Source of the DNA: Lachnospiraceae bacterium
GTDB lineage: Bacteria > Bacillota > Clostridia > Lachnospirales > Lachnospiraceae
NCBI GenBank assembly: GCA_902363135.1
Contig: CABIZF010000011.1
Span: 1-64,000 of the forward strand
DNA: 64,000 nt
Direction: 5' to 3'
Shown: positions 1-8,747 of the stretch, in pieces
Numbering within the stretch: position 1 is the first letter of the stretch
Layout: every line of letters begins with the position of its first letter
Translations under genes and position numbers: made by a program
Notes under the pieces: generated by a model
The model's database searches: none
Told to the model about the DNA's origin: nothing
Seen by the model: the letters and a program-made list of their open reading frames with translations, nothing else

Positions 1-117
1 GCATAAAAGGAATAAGAATATAGGACAGGGACTGTCCGAATTAACGCCTGTGGAGATAGTAGGTTACGAGGTCTGCGAAGCAGGAAGCCCATTGGCTTTA
101 GACAATGGGTAGTTCAC
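1..117 (+). mobile_element. Right end of an IS200/IS605-type (TnpB) element
   Basis: The first six bases read Ala-stop, matching the Ala-stop end of the complete tnpB at 10967-12070. They are followed by a hairpin (GGACAG/CTGTCC, 23-38) and a terminal hairpin (CCCATTG/CAATGGG, 88-109), ending in TTCAC at 113-117. The other element in this window ends the same way: GAAGCCC, a hairpin, GGG and TCAC. This part of such elements encodes the 3' end of the TnpB guide RNA (omega RNA). The sugar-binding-protein reading frame resumes at base 118, so the element interrupted that gene. Its body lies outside the window. The tnpB tail is inferred from only two codons; the right-end structure is the stronger evidence. 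Confidence 0.7.
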
Positions 118-544
118 GAGGTTGGCGTAGAAGTACCGGAGACCATTGATGAGCTGGAAGACGTTTGCGATAAGCTGCTTGAGGCGGGCTATGTTCCGTT
201 CACGCTGGCAAACGGCTCCAAGTGGACCGGTTCTATGTACTATATGTATCTGGTAGCACGTCACTCCGGAAATGATGAGTTTAATGCTGCATATGCACAG
301 GAAGATGGCGGCTCATTCACATCTGACGCATTTATCTGGGCAGGTGAGAAGATTCAGGATTGGGTAGAAAAGGGCTACTTCAACGAAGGCTACAACTCCC
401 TTACTACAGACAACGGTGAGGACCGTGCGCTTCTGTACAACAATACTTGTGCAATGATGCTTCAGGGTTCCTGGAACGTTCGTAACTTCGTTAACGACAG
501 CCAGGAATGGACAGATGCAAACCTTGGCGTTTTCCGTTTTCCGG
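118..544 (+). pseudogene. Fragment of ABC sugar-binding protein (paralogue of 1895-3205)
   Basis: An open frame of about 142 codons is collinear with the middle of the binding protein encoded at 1895-3205. Both contain VPFTLANG, KWTGSMY, AGEKIQ and the KGYF.EG.NS segment. It has no start, because the IS right end abuts it at 117, and no C-terminus, because the frame meets an unrelated GH120 sequence near 540-546. It would have been the extracellular solute receptor of a second CUT1 carbohydrate transporter. The divergence from the intact paralogue shows an old duplicate rather than a recent copy. Not functional. Confidence 0.85.
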
Positions 545-1610
545 AGGATTCTCCATCATTGAGGATAACCATATTCATCATATTAATAATAAGCAGAACC
601 TGGCCGGCGCAGAGATCGGCGGTATCAAGATGCATGCGGCGATCGACGTAATCATTCGCAGAAACCACTTCCATCACTGCACACGCGGACTGTGGCTTGA
701 CTGGCAGGCACAGGGAACACGGGTTACTCAGAACCTGTTCCATGACAATACGCTTCCGTATGATACAAATGCGAACACTGAGAATCTGGATGGCATTGGT
801 GAGGATATCTTTATTGAAGTATCACATGGACCGACACTGGTAGATAACAATATCTTACTTTCTGATTTTTCTCTGAAGATGACTACACAGGGTGTTGCGG
901 TTGTGCATAACCTGATCGCCGGAAGCTTTACCGCAATTGGACATGGCCACAACAATGGTACCGGTGATATTCCTTCTGCGAGATATACACCGTATCATGT
1001 ACCGCATCGCACGGAGATCGATGGCTTTATGTCGATTCTGCACAGTGACTGCAGATTCTACAACAATATTTTCGTACAGAAGCCGATCCGTCCGGGTATG
1101 CAGGCGATCCATGAGGTAATGAAGGACAGCGAGTGGACTGACTGAAATCTGATTACAGGTACCAATCCTTACAGCGGCTATCCGACAGAGGAGGAGTATC
1201 TGGCTATGTTTACCGGCTATTGCGGCATGGGTGCTGATGTGCCGCGCGATATGTACTACCGAAAGCTCCCGGTATGGTTTGGCGGCAATGTTTATTTCAA
1301 TGATGCGAAGCCGGCAACGCAGGAGACAAACGCGATTATAGATACCGAGCACACAGTAAAGGTTGGCGTGAAGGAAGAAAATGGTCACTGGTATCTGGAT
1401 ACGGATATCTATGAGAAGCTTCCGAAGACCGAACTGGCAATGATTGCGACAGAGACACTCGGTATGGCATTTGAGCCGGAGCAGTATTATGAGAATCCGG
1501 ATGGAACACCGATCGTATTCTGTCTGGACTATTTTGGCGGACGCAGAGATATCCATCCGCTTCCGGGACCGTTTGCAGAGGCAGAAGCGGCTAAGAAGGT
1601 ACTCTGGTAA
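545..1610 (+). pseudogene. 3' part of a GH120-type beta-xylosidase gene, with in-frame stop
   Basis: The frame encodes a right-handed beta-helix protein (repeated short NHIHHI and RNHFHHC type turns) with GLWLDWQAQGTRV and, 39 residues later, IFIEVSHGP. These resemble the two acidic catalytic segments of family GH120 beta-xylosidases, which act on xylo-oligosaccharides. The 5' half is missing. A TGA at 1143-1145 interrupts the frame, but the same frame then continues to TAA at 1610 with matching family character (NLITGTNPYSGYPT), so the TGA looks like a nonsense change. The junction with the binding-protein fragment near 540-546 is out of frame and looks like a deletion endpoint. Family assignment is by recall, not search. 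Confidence 0.7.
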
Positions 1611-1688
1611 ATCATGCGGTAGGGAAAAGAGAAGTGTCCGGATCAGCAGATCAGACAAAAATAAAATAATAAGATATAAAGTGAAAAA

Positions 1689-1730
1689 GCAGGAGCGACA
1701 TCTCAAAAAGATGCCAGCTCCTGTTTTTTT
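1689..1730 (+). terminator. Rho-independent terminator after the GH120 relic
   Basis: A GCAGGAGC/GCTCCTGT stem, extended by GACATCT/AGATGCC with an A-rich loop, is followed by seven T residues. It would end transcription from the relic region before the sugar-transport operon. Confidence 0.85.
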
Positions 1731-1781
1731 ACAGGAAATACTGCTTTATCCGGTAATCTTTCCGGTTCGGATGATTGTATA

Positions 1782-1846
1782 GGTAAGATTTTTATAGATT
1801 CGGGTAAGATTTTTAAATGGAAAATACATCCTGTGACTGTTAAGAT
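1782..1846 (+). promoter_or_regulatory. Promoter with 21-bp-spaced direct repeats before the sugar-binding protein
   Basis: GGTAAGATTTTTA occurs at 1782-1794 (after an A) and again at 1803-1815 (after a G), 21 bp apart, on one face of the helix. A candidate promoter TGGAAA (1818-1823), 17 bp, TAAGAT (1841-1846) follows immediately. Direct repeats abutting a poor -35 are the usual arrangement for AraC-family activators. The response regulator at 7095-8663 has an AraC-type DNA-binding domain and is the obvious candidate. The link is inference. Confidence 0.55.
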
Positions 1847-1894
1847 AGATTCATCAAAAAGAGCTGTAACAAAAAAGAAAAGGAGAGATAAGAC

Positions 1895-3205
1895 ATGAAA
1901 GCAAACAAAAAAATGGCAGTAGGACTGTCCGTACTGATGGCAGCATCCGTAATGAACATCGCGACGATCCCGGCACTGGCAGAGGATGACGATAAGGTCA
2001 TCACCTTCTGGAACGTGGGAACGGAGGGAGCAGATCTTGAGACCTATGAGCTGGCGATCAAGCAGTTTAACGAGAACACGACGAGCGGCTATACGATCGA
2101 GAATGTACCGACACAGAATGACAAGTATAAAGAAAAGCTGGTCATCGCAATGAGCTCCGGTGAGTGTCCGGATATGTACACGACTTGGTCCGGCGGTCCG
2201 ATGGATCAGTATATCGATGCGGGTTATGCACAGCCAATCGACGATCTCGCTTCCCAGTACAAGCTGCAGGACAAGTACATGGAAGGTGCACTGGCACAGG
2301 CAACTTATAAGGATCAGCTTTATGCAATTCCGGTAAAGAATATTTCCGTAGCGGGTATCTACTATAATAAAGCACTTTTTGAGCAGTACGGTATCGAAGT
2401 TCCGAAGACTGTATCTGAGCTCGAGGCAGCGGCAGACACCTTTGTAGAGAACGGAATCGTCCCGTTCACACTGGCAAACGGACCGAAGTGGACAGGATCT
2501 ATGTATTTCCAGCTTCTGGCAGCAAGAAAGGGTGGTCTGGAACCGTTCCAGAAGGCAGCAGCAGGCGAGGGAAGCTTTGAGGATGAGTGCTTCGAGTACG
2601 CAGGTGAGAAGATTCAGGAATGGGTAAATAAAGGATATTTCCCGGAAGGCTTCAACTCCATGAGTGAGGATGATGGTCAGGCAGCTCAGCTGTTCTATAC
2701 CGAAAAGGCAGCAATGTATCTGATCGGGTCATGGAAGACCGCAGCATTCAAGACGGACTGTGCAGATGGCGGCAGTGATTTCTATGATCAGATCGGCTGG
2801 TTCAACTTCCCGGCAGTAGACGATTCAGATGCAGATCCGAGTATCATGTGCGGTACACTTGGCGATCAGTTCATTTCCTTCAACTGTACTGGTGACAAGC
2901 TCGCAGCAGCTGTTGAGTTTGCATCTTACCTCTCCAGCGACGAGACAATCGACCAGATGGTAAATGCAAGCCTGATTCCGCCAATCAAGGGTATCGAAGA
3001 GAAGATTACCGATCCGCTTTCTCAGCAGATCATTGAGGCGGCAAATAATGCAGGAGCGGTACAGCTCTGGTATGACCAGTACCTGAATCCGACTGTGGCA
3101 AACGCTCACCTGGACGGCAATCAGGAAGTCTTTGGTCTGACCATGACACCGGCGGATGCAAACAAGAAGATGCAGGAGGCTATGGACGAGGTACTCGCAG
3201 AGTAA
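1895..3205 (+). CDS. ABC transporter carbohydrate-binding protein (CUT1 family)
   Basis: This 436-residue protein captures a sugar or oligosaccharide outside the cell and passes it to the two permeases encoded next. The mature part has the family-1 solute-binding pattern (VITFWNVG near residue 36, KEKLVIAMSSGECPD, AIPVKNISVAGIYYNKALFE). The start is set by AAGGAGAG 9-10 bases upstream. The signal sequence (1-29, ending PALA before EDDD) has no cysteine, so there is no lipobox, which is unusual for a Gram-positive binding protein. A strong stem-loop follows the gene. The neighbouring GH120 relic and the GH51 gene elsewhere suggest xylo- or arabino-oligosaccharides, but the substrate is not shown. 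No ATPase gene is adjacent; CUT1 systems often share an MsmK-type ATPase. Confidence 0.9.
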   Translation: MKANKKMAVGLSVLMAASVMNIATIPALAEDDDKVITFWNVGTEGADLETYELAIKQFNENTTSGYTIENVPTQNDKYKEKLVIAMSSGECPDMYTTWSGGPMDQYIDAGYAQPIDDLASQYKLQDKYMEGALAQATYKDQLYAIPVKNISVAGIYYNKALFEQYGIEVPKTVSELEAAADTFVENGIVPFTLANGPKWTGSMYFQLLAARKGGLEPFQKAAAGEGSFEDECFEYAGEKIQEWVNKGYFPEGFNSMSEDDGQAAQLFYTEKAAMYLIGSWKTAAFKTDCADGGSDFYDQIGWFNFPAVDDSDADPSIMCGTLGDQFISFNCTGDKLAAAVEFASYLSSDETIDQMVNASLIPPIKGIEEKITDPLSQQIIEAANNAGAVQLWYDQYLNPTVANAHLDGNQEVFGLTMTPADANKKMQEAMDEVLAE

Positions 3206-3246
3206 CAGGATTGAACATAAGCCCAATTTCATAAGAATGTGATAGT

Positions 3247-3282
3247 ATGGGGAGCTGTTGCCGTGCGGCGGCCGCTCCCCAT
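3247..3282 (+). other. Stem-loop between binding protein and permease genes
   Basis: ATGGGGAGC (3247-3255) pairs perfectly with GCTCCCCAT (3274-3282) around a GC-rich loop, and the following sequence is AT-rich without a long T-run. Such hairpins after a binding-protein gene commonly stabilise its mRNA and reduce read-through, giving more binding protein than permease. Confidence 0.7.
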
Positions 3283-3375
3283 ATTAATTAAGTCAATAAT
3301 TTAGAAAAAACCGGATTTGCCAAAACAGGATAGTCGCAGGTGTCCTGCTTCGGCAGCTCCGGTAGGAGGGAATAT

Positions 3376-4275
3376 ATGGAGAAACAGAATTCGCTTGGCG
3401 CACGTAGTCAAAGAAGCGTAAACCGGGCCGCAGCAGTTTTTCTGCTTCCGGTGACGATCCTTCTGATTGTATACATCTTTTATCCGATTGTGGATTCATT
3501 CCGGATCAGTGGATACAAATGGAGCGGTATCAGTGTGGACCGTACCTTTGTCGGACTTCGCAACTGGGCAAAGCTCGTGAAGGATATGAACTTCTGGCTG
3601 GCGTTCCGCAACAATGTCATCATTATGGTTTTGTCAATTATCATCCAGATCCCGATCGGTCTGGCAGAGGCGACCTTCATCGAATTTGCGGGAAAGAAAT
3701 CGACGATCTGCAAGGTGCTCTGGTTCATTCCGATGCTGATGTCATCCGTAGCAATTGGTTTTTTGTTCACATATGCGCTGGCAGCCAATGGTGGTATCGT
3801 CAGTGAGATTTCCGAATTCTTTGGTGGGAACAATATTGATTTGCTTGGTAATCCAAACACTGCGCTTCTGACAGTTATCGTGGTCATCGCATGGCAGTTT
3901 ATCCCGTTTTATATGGTTTACTGCATGGCGGCATACACGAATATTCCGACAGATGTCTATGAGGCAGCCCGGATCGACGGGGCGACGCGTGGACAGTATT
4001 TCTGGCATGTGGCTCTGCCGCTTTTGATGCCGTCGATCAAGAGTGCGGCAATTCTTTCTATGGTCGGATCTCTGAAATATTTTGACCTGATCTATGTCAT
4101 GACCGGAGGCGGACCTGGTACCTCGACGGAACTGATGGCGACCTATATGTATAAGAAAGCATTCACTGAGTTCAATATGGGATACGGCTCGACGATCGCC
4201 TGCGGTATGTTTGTGCTGATTACGGCTCTGTCACTTGTGACTATGCGTATCATCAATGGAAAGGGGGAGGACTAA
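3376..4275 (+). CDS. ABC sugar transporter permease 1 (CUT1, MalF-like)
   Basis: This 299-residue inner-membrane permease has about six membrane segments, the first near residues 17-37 (AAAVFLLPVTILLIVYIFYP). The cytoplasmic EAA loop (EAARIDGATRGQYFWHVALP, about residues 195-214) contacts the ATPase. The start at 3376 is chosen because GGAGGG lies 6 bases upstream; an earlier ATG at 3340 has no ribosome site. The gene is followed directly by the second permease, whose ATG begins right after this stop codon. The two proteins form the channel for the sugar bound by the 1895-3205 product. Confidence 0.92.
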   Translation: MEKQNSLGARSQRSVNRAAAVFLLPVTILLIVYIFYPIVDSFRISGYKWSGISVDRTFVGLRNWAKLVKDMNFWLAFRNNVIIMVLSIIIQIPIGLAEATFIEFAGKKSTICKVLWFIPMLMSSVAIGFLFTYALAANGGIVSEISEFFGGNNIDLLGNPNTALLTVIVVIAWQFIPFYMVYCMAAYTNIPTDVYEAARIDGATRGQYFWHVALPLLMPSIKSAAILSMVGSLKYFDLIYVMTGGGPGTSTELMATYMYKKAFTEFNMGYGSTIACGMFVLITALSLVTMRIINGKGED

Positions 4276-5127
4276 ATGGGAGTCAAGTATAAGAAAAACC
4301 GGATTAAAAGTCGCATTTGCTGGGCGATCGCACTTGTGCTGGCAGCAGCGATGCTGGTCATTTCGGTCCTTCCATTCATTTTTATGGTACTGAATTCCTT
4401 TAAGGGTAAATTTGAGATGCTGACCAAAGGTGTCTTTGCCCTTCCGGATTCCTTAAACATGGCAAACTATCAGGAAGTGCTGGCTAAAGGATTTTTTCGT
4501 TACTTCTTCAACAGTGTGTTCGTGCTTGTGATTTCACTCGTGATTTTGCTGTTCATTTCTGCGTGTGCATCCTATCCGCTGGCCCGCTTTAAGTTTAAAC
4601 TGAACGGATTTTATTACGGAGTTATTGTAGCATGTATGGCGATTCCGATTCATATCACACTGATTCCGGTATTTCAGATGAGCAAGCGATTCGGGCTTTA
4701 TGACAGCCTGGGGGCACTGTTCGGACCGGATGTGGCGTTTGCAGTTCCGATTTCCGTATTTATTCTGACGAGCTTTATGAAAGGCATTCCAAAGGAGATT
4801 GAGGAGTCGGCCCAGATTGATGGCTGTAACCGTTATCGGATGTTCTTCACCATGATTCTTCCGCTCTCGAAGCCGGGTCTTTCTACGCTGGCGATTTATA
4901 ACGGCGTTAATATCTGGAATGAGTTCAGCTTCTCCTACACGCTGACTCAGTCAGCGAAGAACCGAACCCTTCCGCTTGCGGTATGGGACTTCCAGGGGCA
5001 GTACGCAATGAATGTACCGATGATTATGGCGGTACTGACGCTGACCGTGCTTCCGATGATTCTGCTGTTCATCGTGGCACAGGATAAGCTGGTCAAAGGT
5101 ATGACTGCAGGGGCAGTAAAAGGCTGA
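4276..5127 (+). CDS. ABC sugar transporter permease 2 (CUT1, MalG-like)
   Basis: This 283-residue permease has about six membrane helices and an EAA loop (EESAQIDGCNRYRMFFTMIL, about residues 175-194). It starts immediately after the stop of permease 1, behind GGGGGAGG, which indicates translational coupling. It forms the heterodimeric translocation pore with permease 1. A terminator-like stem follows at 5140-5183, and the kinase/regulator pair then has its own promoter. Confidence 0.92.
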   Translation: MGVKYKKNRIKSRICWAIALVLAAAMLVISVLPFIFMVLNSFKGKFEMLTKGVFALPDSLNMANYQEVLAKGFFRYFFNSVFVLVISLVILLFISACASYPLARFKFKLNGFYYGVIVACMAIPIHITLIPVFQMSKRFGLYDSLGALFGPDVAFAVPISVFILTSFMKGIPKEIEESAQIDGCNRYRMFFTMILPLSKPGLSTLAIYNGVNIWNEFSFSYTLTQSAKNRTLPLAVWDFQGQYAMNVPMIMAVLTLTVLPMILLFIVAQDKLVKGMTAGAVKG

Positions 5128-5139
5128 CAAAAAAATCAT

Positions 5140-5183
5140 AAGGGGCAGTTCGTTTCCGGAAAGGAGAGGGGCTGTTCCTTTTT
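5140..5183 (+). terminator. Terminator after the permease genes
   Basis: AAGGGGCAG pairs with CTGTTCCTT (two G-U pairs) and is followed by a T-run. It separates transporter transcription from the kinase operon. Confidence 0.6.
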
Positions 5184-5243
5184 GCTGAGTTCCGCAATGG
5201 GAGCAGGGACTTTCCGGATTCGGTTAAAAACATCAAATTATAG

Positions 5244-5272
5244 TTGAGGGACTGCCGGGAAAAGAGTAAGAT
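5244..5272 (+). promoter_or_regulatory. Candidate promoter of the kinase/regulator operon
   Basis: TTGAGG (5244-5249), 17 bp, TAAGAT (5267-5272). The -10 and following bases (TAAGATAGATT) are identical to those of the binding-protein promoter at 1841-1851, which suggests the same control. A degenerate copy of the palindromic repeat family (GGGAGCAGGGACTTTCC, then GATTCGGTT) lies just upstream at about 5200-5226. Confidence 0.5.
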
Positions 5273-5341
5273 AGATTACGGAATATACAGGGCTGTCAAA
5301 CGGAACAGGCCGGACAGAGAAAGGCGCAGGGAGGAAGACGC

Positions 5342-7102
5342 GTGAACTTCAAAGAAAAGTGGCAAAAGAAGTGGAATTTTGAAAAAAAGCTGAATTTTGT
5401 GATGGGAACTGCTATTTTGATCCTGATTGTTCTTGCTATCAGTCTGTCTGCGGCGATGTTTGTTTATACCCTGTCAAAGCGGAATAATGAATATGCACGG
5501 GAACACCTGGAGCTGATGGCCGAGGACTGTGCGGATAACCTGAACCAGTACAAAGCGCTGCTGATCTCGCTTGTGTTGGATGACAGTATCCAGAAATATT
5601 GTGAGGCGAAGGAGAGGACACAGGTATATCAGGCGATGGGATCGGCATATACCTCTTTGCTTGATGTGCTTCAGATTCAGAGTAACTCGAATTTTGCAGC
5701 TGTGACAAATGACCAATTGCAAACCTACGTCTACAGCGGAAATATTTCCGCGCAGGCGGGCAATTTTGAAGAGAGTTTTGCAAAGGATTATGCACAGAGT
5801 CTGCCGGCAAATGCTTCCGGCAGCATTCGTATGAGTTTTTCGGATTGTTACAATCGCTATGGAAAATATACGATGACCTTATATTTCCCAGTGTATTCCC
5901 TGACACAGATGGTGAGCAGCAATGGTGTGCTTGTCATCAATTTAAATGACAGTATTCTTGAAAGGATCCAGAAAAAGACGAGCCTTGCGAGCTCAAGTAT
6001 GTATCTCACGGATCAGCGTGGTCTGATTGTATCAACAAAGCAGGAAGACCGGATCGGTGAGCAGCTCAATACAAAAGGGCGGATTACGGGCGAGAGCGGT
6101 CGGTTCTGGAATCATGGGACGCTCGTAACTTACCGGAAGGTGACCGGCTGGAATTATTATCTGGTGCATGAGATTCCGGGATTTGAACTGTATGAGACGG
6201 TGATCCAGATGTCGCTTCTGATGTTGGGGGCGATGCTGATAGTAACAGTCGGGGTGCTTGTAGTTACAAAAAAGATGTCTGGTCGTCTTTATCGGCCGTT
6301 TTATAAGGTTATTTCAAAGATGAATGACGTATCAGAGGGAAATCTTGGCGCGCGCATTCACACGATCGACACAGACAGTGACAGCCGGAAGCTGGCAGAG
6401 GGCTTCAATCAGATGATGGATGAGATTGATCGTCTGATGGGACAGGTAAAAGAAGAGCAGCAGCAGATTATGCAGATGGAATTAAATGCACTGCAGTCAC
6501 AGATTCAGCCGCATTTTCTTTATAATACGTTAGAGTGCATTCACTGGCAGGCAGTTATAGATGGCAGCCAGAATATCTCTGCAATGGTAAAAGCGCTCGC
6601 ACAGTACTACCGGATCTGCTTGAGCGGCGGCAGGGATATTATTGCGTTGGAGACCGAGCTGGCACATGTAAAGAGCTATCTGATTATTCAGAATATGCGG
6701 TATGATAATATCATTGAGCTGCAGATGGATGTGCCGGAGGAGTTTTTGGGTGTACAGCTGCCGAAGCTGACGCTGCAGCCGCTTGTGGAAAATTCCATTT
6801 ACCATGGTATCCGGGTGAAGGAAGGGCGTAAGGGAACGGTAGTGATTCGGGCAAGGGAAGCGGGTGATGATCTGCTTGTGCAGGTGCAGGACAACGGAGA
6901 AGGGATGACCGATGAAGCGATCCGGGAATTAAACAGCACAATCGGTACATTTGAGCGCACGCGTGGCTATGGCATCCACAATGTGCATAAACGGCTGGAG
7001 CTTCTGTTCGGAGCGGGCTACGGACTGAGGTTTTATGCAGGAGAAAAGGGTGGATTGACAGCAGAGATCCGGATTCCGAAAAAGGGAGGCAAAGATGTAT
7101 AA
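5342..7102 (+). CDS. Sensor histidine kinase, YesM/LytS type
   Basis: This 586-residue membrane kinase pairs with the response regulator that follows. Order: membrane helix about 20-42; extracytoplasmic sensor (Cache-like) about 43-288; helix about 290-309; HAMP about 310-365; His_kinase segment with phospho-acceptor H391 in QPHFLYNTLE; ATPase with N-box LVENSIYHGI, then DNGEGM and GYGIHNVHKR. The start is GTG behind GGGAGGA. It overlaps the next gene by 8 bp. Its position beside a CUT1 transporter suggests it senses an extracellular sugar, possibly through the binding protein, as proposed for relatives. The signal is not determined. Confidence 0.93.
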   Translation: MNFKEKWQKKWNFEKKLNFVMGTAILILIVLAISLSAAMFVYTLSKRNNEYAREHLELMAEDCADNLNQYKALLISLVLDDSIQKYCEAKERTQVYQAMGSAYTSLLDVLQIQSNSNFAAVTNDQLQTYVYSGNISAQAGNFEESFAKDYAQSLPANASGSIRMSFSDCYNRYGKYTMTLYFPVYSLTQMVSSNGVLVINLNDSILERIQKKTSLASSSMYLTDQRGLIVSTKQEDRIGEQLNTKGRITGESGRFWNHGTLVTYRKVTGWNYYLVHEIPGFELYETVIQMSLLMLGAMLIVTVGVLVVTKKMSGRLYRPFYKVISKMNDVSEGNLGARIHTIDTDSDSRKLAEGFNQMMDEIDRLMGQVKEEQQQIMQMELNALQSQIQPHFLYNTLECIHWQAVIDGSQNISAMVKALAQYYRICLSGGRDIIALETELAHVKSYLIIQNMRYDNIIELQMDVPEEFLGVQLPKLTLQPLVENSIYHGIRVKEGRKGTVVIRAREAGDDLLVQVQDNGEGMTDEAIRELNSTIGTFERTRGYGIHNVHKRLELLFGAGYGLRFYAGEKGGLTAEIRIPKKGGKDV

Positions 7103-8663
7103 GGTTTTGGTGGTAGATGATGAGAGGATGATACGGCTTGGTATTCAGCGGGCGATACCGTGGGGGAGTCTGCAGGTGGATGAGGTTTTTGCAGCGGGTT
7201 CGGCCGGGGAGGCGCTGGAGCTTTTAAAAGCGCATTCGATTGATCTTCTGATTACGGATATCAGTATGTCGGAGATGACCGGATTGGATCTGGTTGGAAA
7301 GATCCGGGAGCAGGAGACAGATATGCGGGTCATTGTCCTGACGGGATATGACCGTTTTGATTACGCACAGCAGGCATTGAAGCTGAGTGTGCATGATTTT
7401 TTGCTAAAGCCGGTCGATGAAGAGGAGCTGGAACGAAGTATCCGGACGCAGCTGGCACTTTTGCAGGAACGAAGGGATGTCGTCACACCGAGCCGTGCGG
7501 AAGGCGTGCGTCAGCAATACCGGCTCAATGAAGTGATGGAAGAAATTTTTAATGGAAAGGCGGATGACAGCCGGGTATTACAGCTGTTTGCGGAATGGAA
7601 GACCGACCCGCATCAGAAAATGCAGGCGGGGATGGTGATGCCGGATCGTGTCTCGGAGGAGGACGAGGAAGGCAGGGCATTTCGCATGCGGAATATTCAG
7701 AACCTCTGTATGGATATGCTTGATGCACGGCATCTTGGCATCACGTTTATGGATCACAGTGAGCGGATTCTGCTTGTCTTTTTTCTGCAGGAGGAAAATG
7801 GAGATGCCGAAGAGCTGGCCTCTGAGCTGGCGGAAATTCTGCAGGAGGAATATGCGATCCGTGTGCGGCTGGTGATTGGCAGTGTCGTAAGCGGTGTCGA
7901 GCAGCTCCATATCTCATGGAACGATGCTCAGAATAGCCTGAACAACGAGCGAAAGGAGTTTCAGGATATGATCATCCGCAGCCGGGTTGATCGGAAGAGG
8001 GCAGATATTTTTCAGGATGTATTTCGGGAATTTAAAAATGCACTGGCAGGAAGCGCGGCGGACGCAGAGCAGGCGCTTCATATTTTCGGACGCTTCCGGA
8101 TGGCGGTAGAATCTTACAATCTTTCTGCACGCTATACACAGCAGTGTTGTTTTGAGCTGGCATCGACGATGGCATTTTCCTGTTTAAATGACAGTGGTAA
8201 CCGTTCGGAGGAAAGCCTGAATGCGCTGATGAAGTCATTAAACGGAACCTCACGGGAGACTGCTTGCGAGGTCACGGAAGTATTTCTGGAGCGACTTTTT
8301 TCGATGCGCAGCGGAAACGACCATGAGCTGATTCGCAAGGCAAAGGCGCATATCCGGGAGCGCTTAGGCGAGGAACTCTCGGTGGCCGGGCTGGCAGCAC
8401 AGCTGTACGTGACGCCGAATTATCTCTCGCGGCTGTTTAAACGCATTACGGGAGAAGGCTGCAATGAATACATTGTCCGCAAGCGGATTGAAAAGGCAAA
8501 AGCGCTGCTCGAGGCGACAACGATGAAGATCGGAGAGATCGCTCAAACCGTGGGATATACGGATATGAATTATTTTTCACTCGCTTTTAAAAAACACACA
8601 GGTATGTCACCAACCAAGTACCGGAGTGTGCTTCAGGGAGGGGAAGAGAAGAAAACGGGCTGA
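7095..8663 (+). CDS. Response regulator with AraC-type DNA-binding domain (YesN-like)
   Basis: This 522-residue protein has an N-terminal receiver domain (1-120; acidic pair D8-D9, phospho-acceptor D55 in LLITDISM, LKPVDEEE near 105), a long middle linker, and a C-terminal AraC pair of helix-turn-helix motifs (about 415-515, including VAGLAAQLYVTPNYLSRLFK and IGEIAQTVGYTDMNYFSLAF). It overlaps the kinase gene by 8 bp, so the two are co-translated. It most likely activates the transporter operon through the direct repeats at 1782-1815. Confidence 0.93.
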   Translation: MYKVLVVDDERMIRLGIQRAIPWGSLQVDEVFAAGSAGEALELLKAHSIDLLITDISMSEMTGLDLVGKIREQETDMRVIVLTGYDRFDYAQQALKLSVHDFLLKPVDEEELERSIRTQLALLQERRDVVTPSRAEGVRQQYRLNEVMEEIFNGKADDSRVLQLFAEWKTDPHQKMQAGMVMPDRVSEEDEEGRAFRMRNIQNLCMDMLDARHLGITFMDHSERILLVFFLQEENGDAEELASELAEILQEEYAIRVRLVIGSVVSGVEQLHISWNDAQNSLNNERKEFQDMIIRSRVDRKRADIFQDVFREFKNALAGSAADAEQALHIFGRFRMAVESYNLSARYTQQCCFELASTMAFSCLNDSGNRSEESLNALMKSLNGTSRETACEVTEVFLERLFSMRSGNDHELIRKAKAHIRERLGEELSVAGLAAQLYVTPNYLSRLFKRITGEGCNEYIVRKRIEKAKALLEATTMKIGEIAQTVGYTDMNYFSLAFKKHTGMSPTKYRSVLQGGEEKKTG

Positions 8664-8688
8664 GTCTGCCTGATAAACTTCGAAATAT

Positions 8689-8739
8689 CAAAAGAGGATC
8701 CGCTTTGTGATATCAATCATTAAGTGGCTCCCCTTTTGT
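8689..8739. terminator. Bidirectional terminator between convergent genes
   Basis: CAAAAGAGGATCCGCTT pairs with AAGTGGCTCCCCTTTTG (a few mismatches or G-U pairs). The arms end in A-rich and T-rich tracts, so it can serve the regulator gene on the left and the minus-strand regulator gene on the right. Confidence 0.75.
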
Positions 8740-8747
8740 CATGGTGT

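Noticed and set aside
1143..1145. In-frame TGA in the GH120 frame as a selenocysteine codon
   Set aside because: No convincing SECIS-type hairpin follows, the family is not known to use selenocysteine, and the gene already lacks its 5' half; a nonsense change in a relic is simpler.
855..1706. Minus-strand open frame of about 283 codons opposite the GH120 relic
   Set aside because: The plus strand shows clear beta-helix family residues; the minus frame is low-complexity Arg/Ile/Cys and spans the terminator at 1689.
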